Of a DNA stretch of 12,709 nt, positions 1 through 6,700 are shown in pieces. The position numbers and the translations under genes were made by a program. The notes beneath the pieces are model-generated. The model saw only the letters and a program-made list of their open reading frames with translations. It was not told the DNA's origin and did no database searches. Within the stretch, counting starts at the first letter, position 1; each line of letters opens with the position of its first letter. Origin of the DNA: Candidatus Brocadiia bacterium. Its GTDB lineage: Bacteria > Planctomycetota > MHYJ01 > JACQXL01. Location of the stretch: contig JAGUXD010000134.1 in NCBI GenBank assembly GCA_020062035.1, positions 1 to 12,709 on the forward strand, written 5' to 3'.

Positions 1-132
1 AGTGCTATCCGGAGTGCTATCTGGAGTGCTATCCGGAGTGCTATCCGGAGTGCTATCCGGAGTGCTATCCGGAGTGCTATCCTGAGTGCTACTCAGAGCT
101 CTATTTGGGGTTCTATTCAGGGTTCTCCTATC
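1..132. repeat. 12-bp tandem repeat (minisatellite), open at left edge
   Basis: Eleven units of 12 bp with consensus AGTGCTATCCGG run from the first base. Units 1-7 are near-identical: one T at unit 2 (CTGG) and CCTG at the end of unit 7. Units 8-11 decay progressively (AGTGCTACTCAG, AGCTCTATTTGG, GGTTCTATTCAG, GGTTCTCCTATC). The array probably continues left of the window. Because 12 is a multiple of 3 it stays open in several frames. Plus frame 1 reads repeated Ser-Ala-Ile-Arg to a TAA at 136-138, and one minus frame reads repeated Pro-Asp-Ser-Thr. No start codon with a ribosome site supports either, so I treat it as non-coding, but a protein repeat extending beyond the edge is possible. 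Confidence 0.9.
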
Positions 133-281
133 GGGTAATCTGGAGACACATACTAATTTCTTGCGAGAGCACAAAGAAAATCGGTCTGGATAAGCGGTAA
201 CGAAACCCGTATGGCCTATTCGCCAGAGGAGGACCACGAAATACGATACGGGCTTCATAACCGTTAAACCCGGTTTTGTAT

Positions 282-339
282 TTAATTCTCTGCGAACTCT
301 GCGTCCCCACTGGGCTCTGTGAGTTTGCGGTGAAAAATC
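282..339. repeat. Degenerate dispersed repeat of the 'CTCTGCG..CTCTGCG..TGCGGTGAAAA' type
   Basis: The stretch contains CTCTGCGAACTCTGCGTCC, then CTCTGTGAGTTTGCGG and TGAAAAAT, i.e. repeated CTCTG(C/T)G words ending in GCGGTGAAA. From memory, similar strings (CTCTGCGTCTCTGCGGTGAAA) recur in intergenic DNA of many uncultured bacterial genomes. The middle, CCCCACTGGG, interrupts the pattern. The family assignment rests on recall and no other copy is in this window. Confidence 0.4.
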
Positions 340-361
340 TTTGGAGTTCGGGGGACACTCC

Positions 362-384
362 AGCACATAACGGAATTATGTGCT
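362..384. repeat. Perfect 9-bp inverted repeat after kdsA
   Basis: Arms AGCACATAA (362-370) and TTATGTGCT (376-384) flank the 5-base loop CGGAA. It lies 25 bp beyond the kdsA stop, where a terminator would be expected. However, neither strand has a T-run after the stem and the stem is A+T-rich, so an intrinsic terminator is doubtful. It could also be a protein-binding palindrome or part of a dispersed repeat. Confidence 0.55.
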
Positions 385-408
385 TGGTAAAGGGGAATAC
401 CTATTGAG

Positions 409-1218
409 TTAATCTATTGTCTGTTTTATTCGGATAAGGGTAGAGATAAGTTGTGGCAGGTCAGATAGGTAGAGGGAATTGGGTCCGTCACAGAGAGCCT
501 TTTGTGGTGCGGGATGGACTTCAAGGAATATGCCATCAGCGCCGGCTGCGACTGCGGCTCTTGCGAGCGGTGGTATCATTTCTCTTGTGCCTGATGATTT
601 ACCGTGAGATGCGCCCGGGAGTTGAACGCTGTGTGTTGCGTCATAAACAACCGGGTATCCAAAGGATTTCATTGTCACTATCGCCCGTATGTCATTTACT
701 AAATTATGATAGCCGAATGATGAGCCTCTTTCAGTAATAATAATCTTCTTATTGCCTGTGCTGGTGACTTTTTCTATCAAATAATACATATCTTCAGGAG
801 CAAGGAATTGTCCTTTTTTAATATTGACGGTTTTTCCGGTCCTACCTGCGCTAATGAGCATATCGGTCTGTCTTGACAATAGTGCCGGAATCTGTATTAT
901 ATCCAGAACCTCAGATGCGGGTTTTATTTCCTCCTTACAATGCACATCAGAGATGAGGGGGATATTTAATTTCTGTTTTATCCGAGCGAGGATTTTAAGC
1001 CCCTTTTTCAAGCCCGGACCTCGGTAGGACTTATGACTTAAGCGGTTTGCCTTATCATAAGATGCCTTGAAGATAAATGGGATTTTGTGGTCTTGTGAGA
1101 GGTCTTTCAGGGATTCGGCTATCTTGAGAGTTGATTTTTCTGTTTCAATGACGCAGGGACCGGCAATGAGGAATAACTCGGGTCCGCCGATAGTAGTATT
1201 GGCAATTTTTATTATCAT
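409..1218 (-). CDS. kdsA: 3-deoxy-8-phosphooctulonate (Kdo-8-P) synthase
   Basis: Condenses phosphoenolpyruvate with D-arabinose 5-phosphate to Kdo-8-phosphate, the first committed step of the Kdo part of lipopolysaccharide; cytoplasmic TIM barrel. The 269 residues match the family's usual length. Visible motifs: IAGPC (18-22), KASYDKANR (51-59), SYRGPG (64-69), RQTD (116-119), KKGQFLAP (134-141), ERGSSFGY (163-170), DATHSVQLPG (193-202), and E233 and D244 near the C-terminus. Cys22, His196, Glu233 and Asp244 match the four metal ligands of the metal-dependent class (as in Aquifex). The tail motif CDGPN (243-247) is more like the metal-independent class. I chose the ATG at 1218, 4 bp after the upstream lipoprotein gene's stop; the frame is open to 1329 but that extension overlaps the neighbour and lacks family similarity. 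No good Shine-Dalgarno is visible, so translation may be coupled to the upstream gene. Confidence 0.96.
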   Translation of the reverse strand: MIIKIANTTIGGPELFLIAGPCVIETEKSTLKIAESLKDLSQDHKIPFIFKASYDKANRLSHKSYRGPGLKKGLKILARIKQKLNIPLISDVHCKEEIKPASEVLDIIQIPALLSRQTDMLISAGRTGKTVNIKKGQFLAPEDMYYLIEKVTSTGNKKIIITERGSSFGYHNLVNDIRAIVTMKSFGYPVVYDATHSVQLPGASHGKSSGTREMIPPLARAAVAAGADGIFLEVHPAPQKALCDGPNSLYLSDLPQLISTLIRIKQTID

Positions 1219-1222
1219 TTGT

Positions 1223-2071
1223 TTATTCTGGGGGGAAGGTAAAGGTGGATGCGTTTTTAAGCCACCATTCTTCCCATTTCTTGGCGCCTGCTGTAACTTC
1301 AGGCATTTCTGCATAATATTTATAATCAAGGGTCTGACCGGTTATTTTATAAAGCAACTGAAAGGCGATGGCTCTTTTCTCTGCATCGGCTTTCTTGAGA
1401 TACTCAATCAAGACCGGAACACCTCGTTTATCTTTTAATTTAACCAGTGCTTCCGCGAGAGTAAATACGAAACTTTCATCTTCTGAGGTAAGAGAATCGC
1501 TTAAGTAATTGACCACAGAAGGGTCTTTAAGATTACCGAGGATCCTTGCAGCCGAGGTCCGCAGGATAGTGTCATTGAGATAGGGGACCAAAAGAGGGAT
1601 GGCATCTTCGGTTAAAAGACCGCTAAATGTTTTTTCCACCCGATAGCGGAAATCAGGGTCGGGCTTTTTCAAGAGTTCCAATAAAGCAATAACCGCTCGT
1701 TTGCCAAATCGCCTGAGTTCAAAGGCAAGTTTATTCGTATCGCACTGGGGATTGGATAATTCCTGCAGATATTTAGCCAGACGCTCTGATTGAGATAATT
1801 CAGGTGAAATAGAGGGTGAGCGGAGTTCAAATAACTCCTTACGCAACACCCCTAACTCAAAACGAAGTGATTCCAATTCCTGCTGGTTTTTGTTCATCTT
1901 TTCAGTCAGTTGGTACAGTTCTTCTGTCAGGGCTAAGATATCTTGAGAGAATTTCTGTAAAGCGGTTTGCTGCTCGTGAATCTCTCTGCTGTAAGAACAG
2001 GAATAGAGAAAGAGCATAATGCAGAGAGTCCCGCTGAAGCGGGACATAGAGCTTAGAGTTTTATAATTCAT
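1223..2071 (-). CDS. Lipoprotein with coiled coil and HEAT repeats
   Basis: Predicted envelope lipoprotein of 282 residues, function unknown. The N-terminus has a hydrophobic stretch (about 14-23) ending in the lipobox-like LYSC, giving Cys25 as the likely lipidated residue. Residues about 29-87 form a charged heptad-like coiled coil (EELYQLTEKMNKNQQELES and onward). Residues about 95-245 are helical HEAT-type repeats, with phrases such as AVIALLELL, AIPLLVPYLND and GVPVLIEYLKK. The C-terminus carries KWEEWWLKN, a tail I recall from HEAT proteins of Planctomycetota-like genomes. Such proteins usually act as scaffolds; no catalytic motif is visible. The ATG at 2071 is preceded by AAGGGG about 14 bp upstream, a weak site, and Met9 (2047) is an alternative start. 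The first codons of the signal peptide are formed by a palindromic element (2028-2045). The gene sits between purM and kdsA with gaps of 25 and 4 bp, suggesting co-transcription. Confidence 0.8.
   Translation of the reverse strand: MNYKTLSSMSRFSGTLCIMLFLYSCSYSREIHEQQTALQKFSQDILALTEELYQLTEKMNKNQQELESLRFELGVLRKELFELRSPSISPELSQSERLAKYLQELSNPQCDTNKLAFELRRFGKRAVIALLELLKKPDPDFRYRVEKTFSGLLTEDAIPLLVPYLNDTILRTSAARILGNLKDPSVVNYLSDSLTSEDESFVFTLAEALVKLKDKRGVPVLIEYLKKADAEKRAIAFQLLYKITGQTLDYKYYAEMPEVTAGAKKWEEWWLKNASTFTFPPE
2013..2051. repeat. Palindromic element copy 1, inside lipoprotein signal peptide
   Basis: On the plus strand: AGCATAAT and GCAGAG, then arms GTCCCGCT (2028-2035) and AGCGGGAC (2038-2045), a perfect 8-bp stem with GA between, then ATAGAGC. 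The order (AGCATA-like words, then AGTCCC hairpin) matches the copy at 3504-3557. In the lipoprotein reading frame it encodes the stretch SRFSGTLCIM of the signal peptide. Confidence 0.6.
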
Positions 2072-2079
2072 AATTTACT

Positions 2080-2106
2080 AACACACCCCTTACCCCTCAA
2101 GAGGGG
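2080..2106. repeat. C-rich palindromic repeat spanning the purM stop codon
   Basis: On the plus strand, CACACCCCTTACCCCTC is followed by AAGAGGGGAA; arms CCCCTC (2093-2098) and GAGGGG (2101-2106) pair. Strings of this kind (CCCCTCTTGAGGGG followed by TAAGGGGTGTG on the other strand) are, from memory, common dispersed intergenic repeats in bacteria. Here it supplies the last codons (Phe-Pro-Ser) and the TGA stop of purM, and the only purine-rich tract upstream of the lipoprotein gene. A single copy is in the window, so family membership is inference. Confidence 0.45.
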
Positions 2107-3203
2107 AAAATAATCACCTGATTCTGGGATTGGGTGCGAGGGGTCACGCGTCCAATGATGTAGGCATCATATTTAATTTCTTTAAGGCGACGAATAATCG
2201 CATTGCTATAATATTTATCAACGATTACTATCAAGCCCAGTCCCATATTAAATACCCGATACATCTCCTCTTGTGAAATTTTACCAGATATCTGTAGTAA
2301 TTTAAAGATATAAGGACGAGGAAAAGTATCAGTATCAATTTCAACTGCTAAATGAGAGGGTAAGACACGGGGGATATTTTCTATCATTCCGCCACCTGTA
2401 ATATGAGCGATTGCTTTTATCACTTTTTTAACCGGATAGTGTTTGCAGATATGCTTTACTGCTTTAGCATAAATGCGGGTGGGTTTTAGAAGTTCCTCGC
2501 CAAGCGTAGAGGAGAGTTCGGGGATATGTTGATTGAGTTTATTCAATGCCTTTTCTTTTGGAAGGTTGTCAAGGAAAACTCGTCTGAGAAGAGAATATCC
2601 GTTAGAATGAAGACCTGATGAGGAGATGCCGATGACGACATCAGCGGTTTTAATGGTCTTACCGGTAATAATTTTATCCTTATCAACGAGGCCGATGGCA
2701 AAGCCGGCGAGGTCATATTCGCCGGGCGGATAAAAAGAAGGCATCTCTGCGGTCTCGCCGCCTAAAAGGGCGCAACCTGCCTCTTTGCATCCTGTAACAA
2801 TACCTTTAATAATGTCCAGAATTATTCGCTCATCTACCGAGCCTGTGGAAATATAATCAAGGAAAAATAATGGCTCTCCCCCACTTACAATCAGGTCATT
2901 GATACTCATCGCAACAAGGTCAATACCTACTGTTTCGTGTTTGTTCAAAAGGAAGGCAATTTTTAATTTGGTGCCAACGCCGTCAGAGCAGGCAACTAAA
3001 GTCGGTGATTTATAGTTTTTGCTGAAGAGTAAAGGAGAGGTGGATTTCTTACCTATTTTAGGAAAAAGGGAGAAAAAGCCGGAAAATCCCCAAGGATGTT
3101 CAATTACCCGTGGGTCATAGGTTTTTCTGCTTAAGCGGATAATCTCGTCTATGATGGTGTCTTTTTTAGCAGTGTCCACGCCGGCTGACTTATAATTTAG
3201 CAT
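2097..3203 (-). CDS. purM: Phosphoribosylformylglycinamidine cyclo-ligase (AIR synthetase)
   Basis: Fifth step of de novo purine synthesis in the cytoplasm: ATP-dependent closure of FGAM to 5-aminoimidazole ribonucleotide. The 368 residues span the whole family fold. Motifs: LNYKSAGVD (2-10), SDGVGTK (73-79), GIDLVAM..NDL (93-104), GGEPLFFLDY (108-117), LLGGETAEMP (146-155), SSGLHSNGYSLLRR (195-208), PTRIYAKAV (241-249), HITGGGMIENIPRVLP (267-282) and the MYRVFNMGLG region (314-323). It is somewhat longer than the about 345-residue E. coli enzyme, mainly from an insertion around residues 45-66 ahead of the nucleotide loop. I chose ATG 3203 because family similarity begins at LNYKSAGVD; a TTG at 3230 in the same frame would add nine residues overlapping the upstream gene. 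The upstream stop lies 7 bp away, so coupling is likely. No other purine gene is nearby. Confidence 0.97.
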   Translation of the reverse strand: MLNYKSAGVDTAKKDTIIDEIIRLSRKTYDPRVIEHPWGFSGFFSLFPKIGKKSTSPLLFSKNYKSPTLVACSDGVGTKLKIAFLLNKHETVGIDLVAMSINDLIVSGGEPLFFLDYISTGSVDERIILDIIKGIVTGCKEAGCALLGGETAEMPSFYPPGEYDLAGFAIGLVDKDKIITGKTIKTADVVIGISSSGLHSNGYSLLRRVFLDNLPKEKALNKLNQHIPELSSTLGEELLKPTRIYAKAVKHICKHYPVKKVIKAIAHITGGGMIENIPRVLPSHLAVEIDTDTFPRPYIFKLLQISGKISQEEMYRVFNMGLGLIVIVDKYYSNAIIRRLKEIKYDAYIIGRVTPRTQSQNQVIIFPS

Positions 3204-3210
3204 AAGAGAA

Positions 3211-3705
3211 TCAAGTCCACTTGTTCTCAAGGTCCAGATTAGAGAGTTTGGTTAAAATCGCCTTTTCTTTAGAGGTCCTTCCAGATGCCCTTTCTATTCT
3301 GGAGAGATAATACAATGTATCAACATCATCTTTATCAAGTTTTAGTGCCTTGCGTAATTCACTTTTAGCACTGTTTAAGTCGTTCTGGAGATAATATATA
3401 ATGGATTGTTTTAATATGGTCTTTTTCTTTTCCTGTAATCTTTTTCTGTATCTTAGATATACTATATTAGAAATATCCCAGAGATTGTAAAGATAAATCA
3501 GGAAGCATAGAGCATAGAACATAGAGCATAGAGTCCCACTGGGAAGTCCCAGCGGGAAGAGTAGGATAATAGGAAGGATAACAAGAGATAGGTCAAGAAG
3601 AATGATAATAGAGAAAAATATAAGTATGCCTTTGAGATATCTACCGAGTAAGACCTGACCAAGACCTGGGAAAACTACTGATAGAGTAAATGCAGAGAAC
3701 TTCAT
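3211..3705 (-). CDS. Membrane protein with FPGLGQ motif and TPR-like C-terminus
   Basis: 164 residues, function unknown. The N-terminus MKFSAFTLSVVFPGLGQ with GRYLKGILIFF is the signature of small membrane proteins often labelled TM2-like, in which FPGLGQ precedes hydrophobic helices. Membrane segments are at about 24-50 (possibly two) and 60-76. A basic stretch RYRKRLQEKKK (85-95) then marks a cytoplasmic turn. Residues about 96-158 form two TPR-like helical pairs (YYLQNDLNSAKSELRKALKLD and the segment after it), suggesting a protein-binding tail. I chose ATG 3705 because similarity starts there; the frame is open to 3822 but that extension is repeat-derived and overlaps the giant gene. No Shine-Dalgarno is visible, and the bases before the start belong to an inverted repeat. 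Codons 51-68 are formed by a dispersed palindromic element. The stop is 7 bp before the purM start. Confidence 0.75.
   Translation of the reverse strand: MKFSAFTLSVVFPGLGQVLLGRYLKGILIFFSIIILLDLSLVILPIILLFPLGLPSGTLCSMFYALCFLIYLYNLWDISNIVYLRYRKRLQEKKKTILKQSIIYYLQNDLNSAKSELRKALKLDKDDVDTLYYLSRIERASGRTSKEKAILTKLSNLDLENKWT
3504..3557. repeat. Palindromic element copy 2: four 7-mers plus hairpin, inside a coding region
   Basis: Plus strand: AGCATAG at 3504-3510, 3511-3517 and 3525-3531, with AACATAG at 3518-3524. Then come arms TCCCACTGGGA (3534-3544) and TCCCAGCGGGA (3547-3557) separated by AG; they pair at 10 of 11 positions, the odd one being G-U compatible in RNA. It is read in frame in the FPGLGQ membrane protein as the hydrophobic segment PLGLPSGTLCSMFYALCF. 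The shared Ser-Gly-Thr-Leu-Cys string with the lipoprotein signal peptide shows the common origin. Confidence 0.75.
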
Positions 3706-3767
3706 AGCGTAGAGGCGTAGAACATTAGGTCTTCCCGATATTGTGTACCCCCGGGATGCTCTACGCT
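3706..3767. repeat. Palindromic element copy 3: junction inverted repeat
   Basis: Arms AGCGTAGAG (3706-3714) and CTCTACGCT (3759-3767) are a perfect 9-bp pair. Inside lie GGCGTAG, AACAT, and a second pair TCCCG (3733-3737) / CGGGA (3752-3756). The AGCGTAG words and TCCC...GGGA core parallel the elements at 2013-2051 and 3504-3557. It fills nearly all of the 67-bp gap between the giant gene's stop (3773) and the next gene's start codon (3703-3705). On the transcript it would fold into a stem directly abutting that start codon. Confidence 0.7.
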
Positions 3768-3772
3768 GTCTT

Positions 3773-6700
3773 CTAACGGGGTTTATATCTACTGCCAGAG
3801 GAGGTATAGGAACCGGCACCAATCTCGCCGCCCCAGATGAACATTTCTGTAACTCTGCGGTTGTAAATTGGATGGATAAAGTCTATTAGGACACTTGAAT
3901 GATAAGCACGACCAGTTGGTGTGCCAGTTGTAGAAAGGGTTGTCCAGGTATTTGAGACCGGGTCATATTGGGCGCCGGTATTAAAATAAGAAGAAGCATC
4001 TCTACCTCCCCAGATTACCATCCCTGGACGTTGTTGACCGCCTATCCATTCTAACCAGGTTGCATTATGATAACCCCGAATGGAGGGGGCATTCGTTGAT
4101 GTAATTGTGGTCCAGGTATCTAAGACCGGGTCATATAAGGCGCCAGTGTTCAGATAACCACCTGCTCCGCTATATCCACCGAAGATGAGCATCTTGTTTC
4201 GCCAGGATTCGCTACCTTGACCTGTCCAGACCGCGGTATGTCCATCTCTTGCTGAAAAACCAGCTGGAGGCGCGGACATTGATAGCCAAGTATCAGAAAC
4301 AGGGATATATTTACCACCTGTAGCAAGAGGCGTACCACTGCTGTCAATTCCACCCCAGACAATCATCATTGTAGGTGAGATAGGTGAAATAGAATTAGCC
4401 CAGCATGCGGTATGGTTAAAACGTGCCGCAGGGGCATTTGATGTAGACATTGCAACCCAGGTATCAGAAACGATTTGATAACGGGCACCGGTATTATAAT
4501 AAAAAGAGCTGTCCCGACCACCAAAGACGAGAATCTCGTTTGTATCAGAAGATTCATCATAGGCCCAGACTGCGCTATGCCATGCTCGGCCAGATAGTGG
4601 AGGAGATGTTAATGTTGCCCATGAGCCGCCATCAACATCAGATGGATAATACGCTGAGCCTGTATTAACATATTGTGAGCCATCGTAGCCACCCCAGATG
4701 AGCATTCTTCTTTGTTGGGTAGTAGTAATCGGGTCGGTCCAGACAGCGGTATGTCTATATCTGAGAGAAGGGGCTGAGAATTCGGTCAGAGAGCGCCAAT
4801 TATTATTAACCGGGTCATACCTCACACCGTTCTTGAATGCCAGTGAACCACTCCAGCCACCCCAGATAATTACCTGCGGTCGGACTGCGGGATTTATGAC
4901 AGTTGGTGTAATTGAAGTAAAGACCATAGTTGCATAGACACGGCTAACCGGTAGAGCGGTAGCTGGAGGTGGTAAAGTGGTCCAGGTGTCTAAAGATAGA
5001 TTATATCTTGCACCGGTATTAAGATAGTTGAGCCCGTTATAGCCACCCCAGACGAGCATTTCTTGACCTGTCCAAACTGCGGTATGACCCTCACGAGAAA
5101 TCGGGGCATTTGTTGTCGGTAAGACAGCCCAACTATTGGTGCCTGAAGAGTATCTGCTACCGGTATTCAAGTAAGTAGAAGAGCCATACCTGCCACCCCA
5201 GATGAGCATCTGATTGTCGGTCCAGACAGCAGTATGATAAGCCCGGGCAGAAGGTAAATCAACGACAGGGAAAGATGCCCAATAATCATTTGGTGAATCA
5301 AGAGGTAATGGGGGATTATATCTTCCATCGCCACTGGAAATTGTAGCACCAGTTACCACTGGATAGAATACATTAGCAGAAGGATTAGTTCCACCAAAGA
5401 GTAACATCTGTGTTCCTGACCAGATATTGGTATGGCCGGTTCTTGATGCAGGAATATTAGCAAATATCCTGGTCCAGGTATTATCAGAAGGATTATATCT
5501 TGCACCGGAGTTCAGATAAGCACTGCCGGTAAAACCACCCCAGATAAGCATTGTAAAATTTGCATTGTCCCAAACAGCAGAATGACCTTCTCTGGCAGAT
5601 GGGCAATAAGGAGATAATGTATCCGTGGTACTCCATGAGCCCAAAGGTGTATATCTTCCACCGGTATTGAGTCTCTCAGCAATTCCAGTTCCACCCCAGA
5701 CAATCATCCTTGTCCCATCCCAGATTGCAGTATGATTAGCCCGAGATTCTGGTGCACCGGTGAGCGTAACCGAAACCCAGGTATTATTCGTCGGGTTATA
5801 TAGAGCACCGCTGTTGAGGTAACCTGTCTCGTTATATCCACCCCAGATAATCATATAAGAACTGGTCCAGATTGCAGTATGACCTGTTCTTGGAGAAGGG
5901 GCATTCAGTGTAGCGATATAATCCCAGGAATTTGATGAGAGGTTGTATCGCATACCATCGCCATAATAAGTGATTTGTGTGCCCGAGATATACCCGCCCC
6001 AGATAATCATATCAGAAGCGGTCCAGATTGCGGTGTGCCCTCTTCTTCCCGCTAATATATCTGCAATCTCTGAAGAAGGTGGCTTCCATGGAGAAGTGGT
6101 TGCGTCAATAATCATCGTAAATGGAGCAATAGCGTTTGTATTACCGGCTCCACCTACACCTTGTGCAATTACACGCCAATAATATGTGCCTGAAATAGGT
6201 ATGGCATCTATAGGTAATTCAAAACTTGCGGTATTTCTGGCAATTGCAGTTGTGGTATAAACATATGGTCCGGTTGCCCAATAACCGGTATCAGTAACGA
6301 CCTGAATGGTATATCCGATTTCGCCTCTGGTATCCTGCCAGGTAAGAGTTGGCGTATAAGAAGTAACAACTGTATTATTAGGAGAAATCAAATTAAATGA
6401 ATCAGGCGGGGTACCTGATGGGAATGTCTCAAAACTAAGTGGAGCGTTGGTTGCTATGGTTTGTCCAAAGGCATTAGCCGCAATCACACGCCAATAATAT
6501 GTTGTCCTTTGAGAAAGAACCCCATTGGAAACCACGTATGAAAGTGTGCCTGGTGTAATACTGGAATCATTCAGAAGAATCGGCGGAGTAAAAGTAGGTT
6601 CAGTATGTATCTGGACGGTATAACCAGTCGCATTTAGAGAGGATGTCCAGGTAAAGGCCGGGGTTAAAGTTGTTTCTACACTTGCAGTGATAGGTGAAAC

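Larger units (their letters stand above)
133..408. other. Intergenic region downstream of kdsA, no gene seen
   Basis: No convincing coding sequence. A 76-codon minus-strand frame (358-128) has no family resemblance and is partly made of a dispersed repeat (282-339). Visible structure: arms CCCGTAT (206-212) and ATACGGG (246-252) form a 7-bp perfect inverted repeat with a 33-bp interior. A 9-bp hairpin lies at 362-384. No tRNA, riboswitch or clear promoter was recognised. Confidence 0.6.

Noticed and set aside
1..132. CRISPR array
   Set aside because: Units are 12 bp, contiguous and without unique spacers; no cas gene nearby.
128..358. 76-codon minus-strand reading frame after kdsA
   Set aside because: No family resemblance, no ribosome site, and its first third is made of the CTCTGCG-type dispersed repeat.
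362..384. Rho-independent terminator for the kdsA operon
   Set aside because: Stem is A+T-rich and no T-run follows on the minus strand, so it is kept only as an inverted repeat.
1219..1329. N-terminal extension of kdsA to an ATG at 1329
   Set aside because: The 37 extra residues overlap the lipoprotein's C-terminal coding region in another frame, and family similarity starts at MIIKIANTT.
453..1438. Plus-strand reading frames of 67-123 codons opposite kdsA and the lipoprotein gene
   Set aside because: They lie antisense to well-supported genes, with no recognisable protein features; they are shadows.
3204..3230. TTG start for purM at 3230
   Set aside because: It overlaps the upstream stop and adds residues absent from the family; ATG 3203 fits better.
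3706..3822. Longer start for the FPGLGQ membrane protein (3822)
   Set aside because: The extension overlaps the end of the giant gene and is largely the translated inverted repeat; the typical N-terminus begins at 3705.
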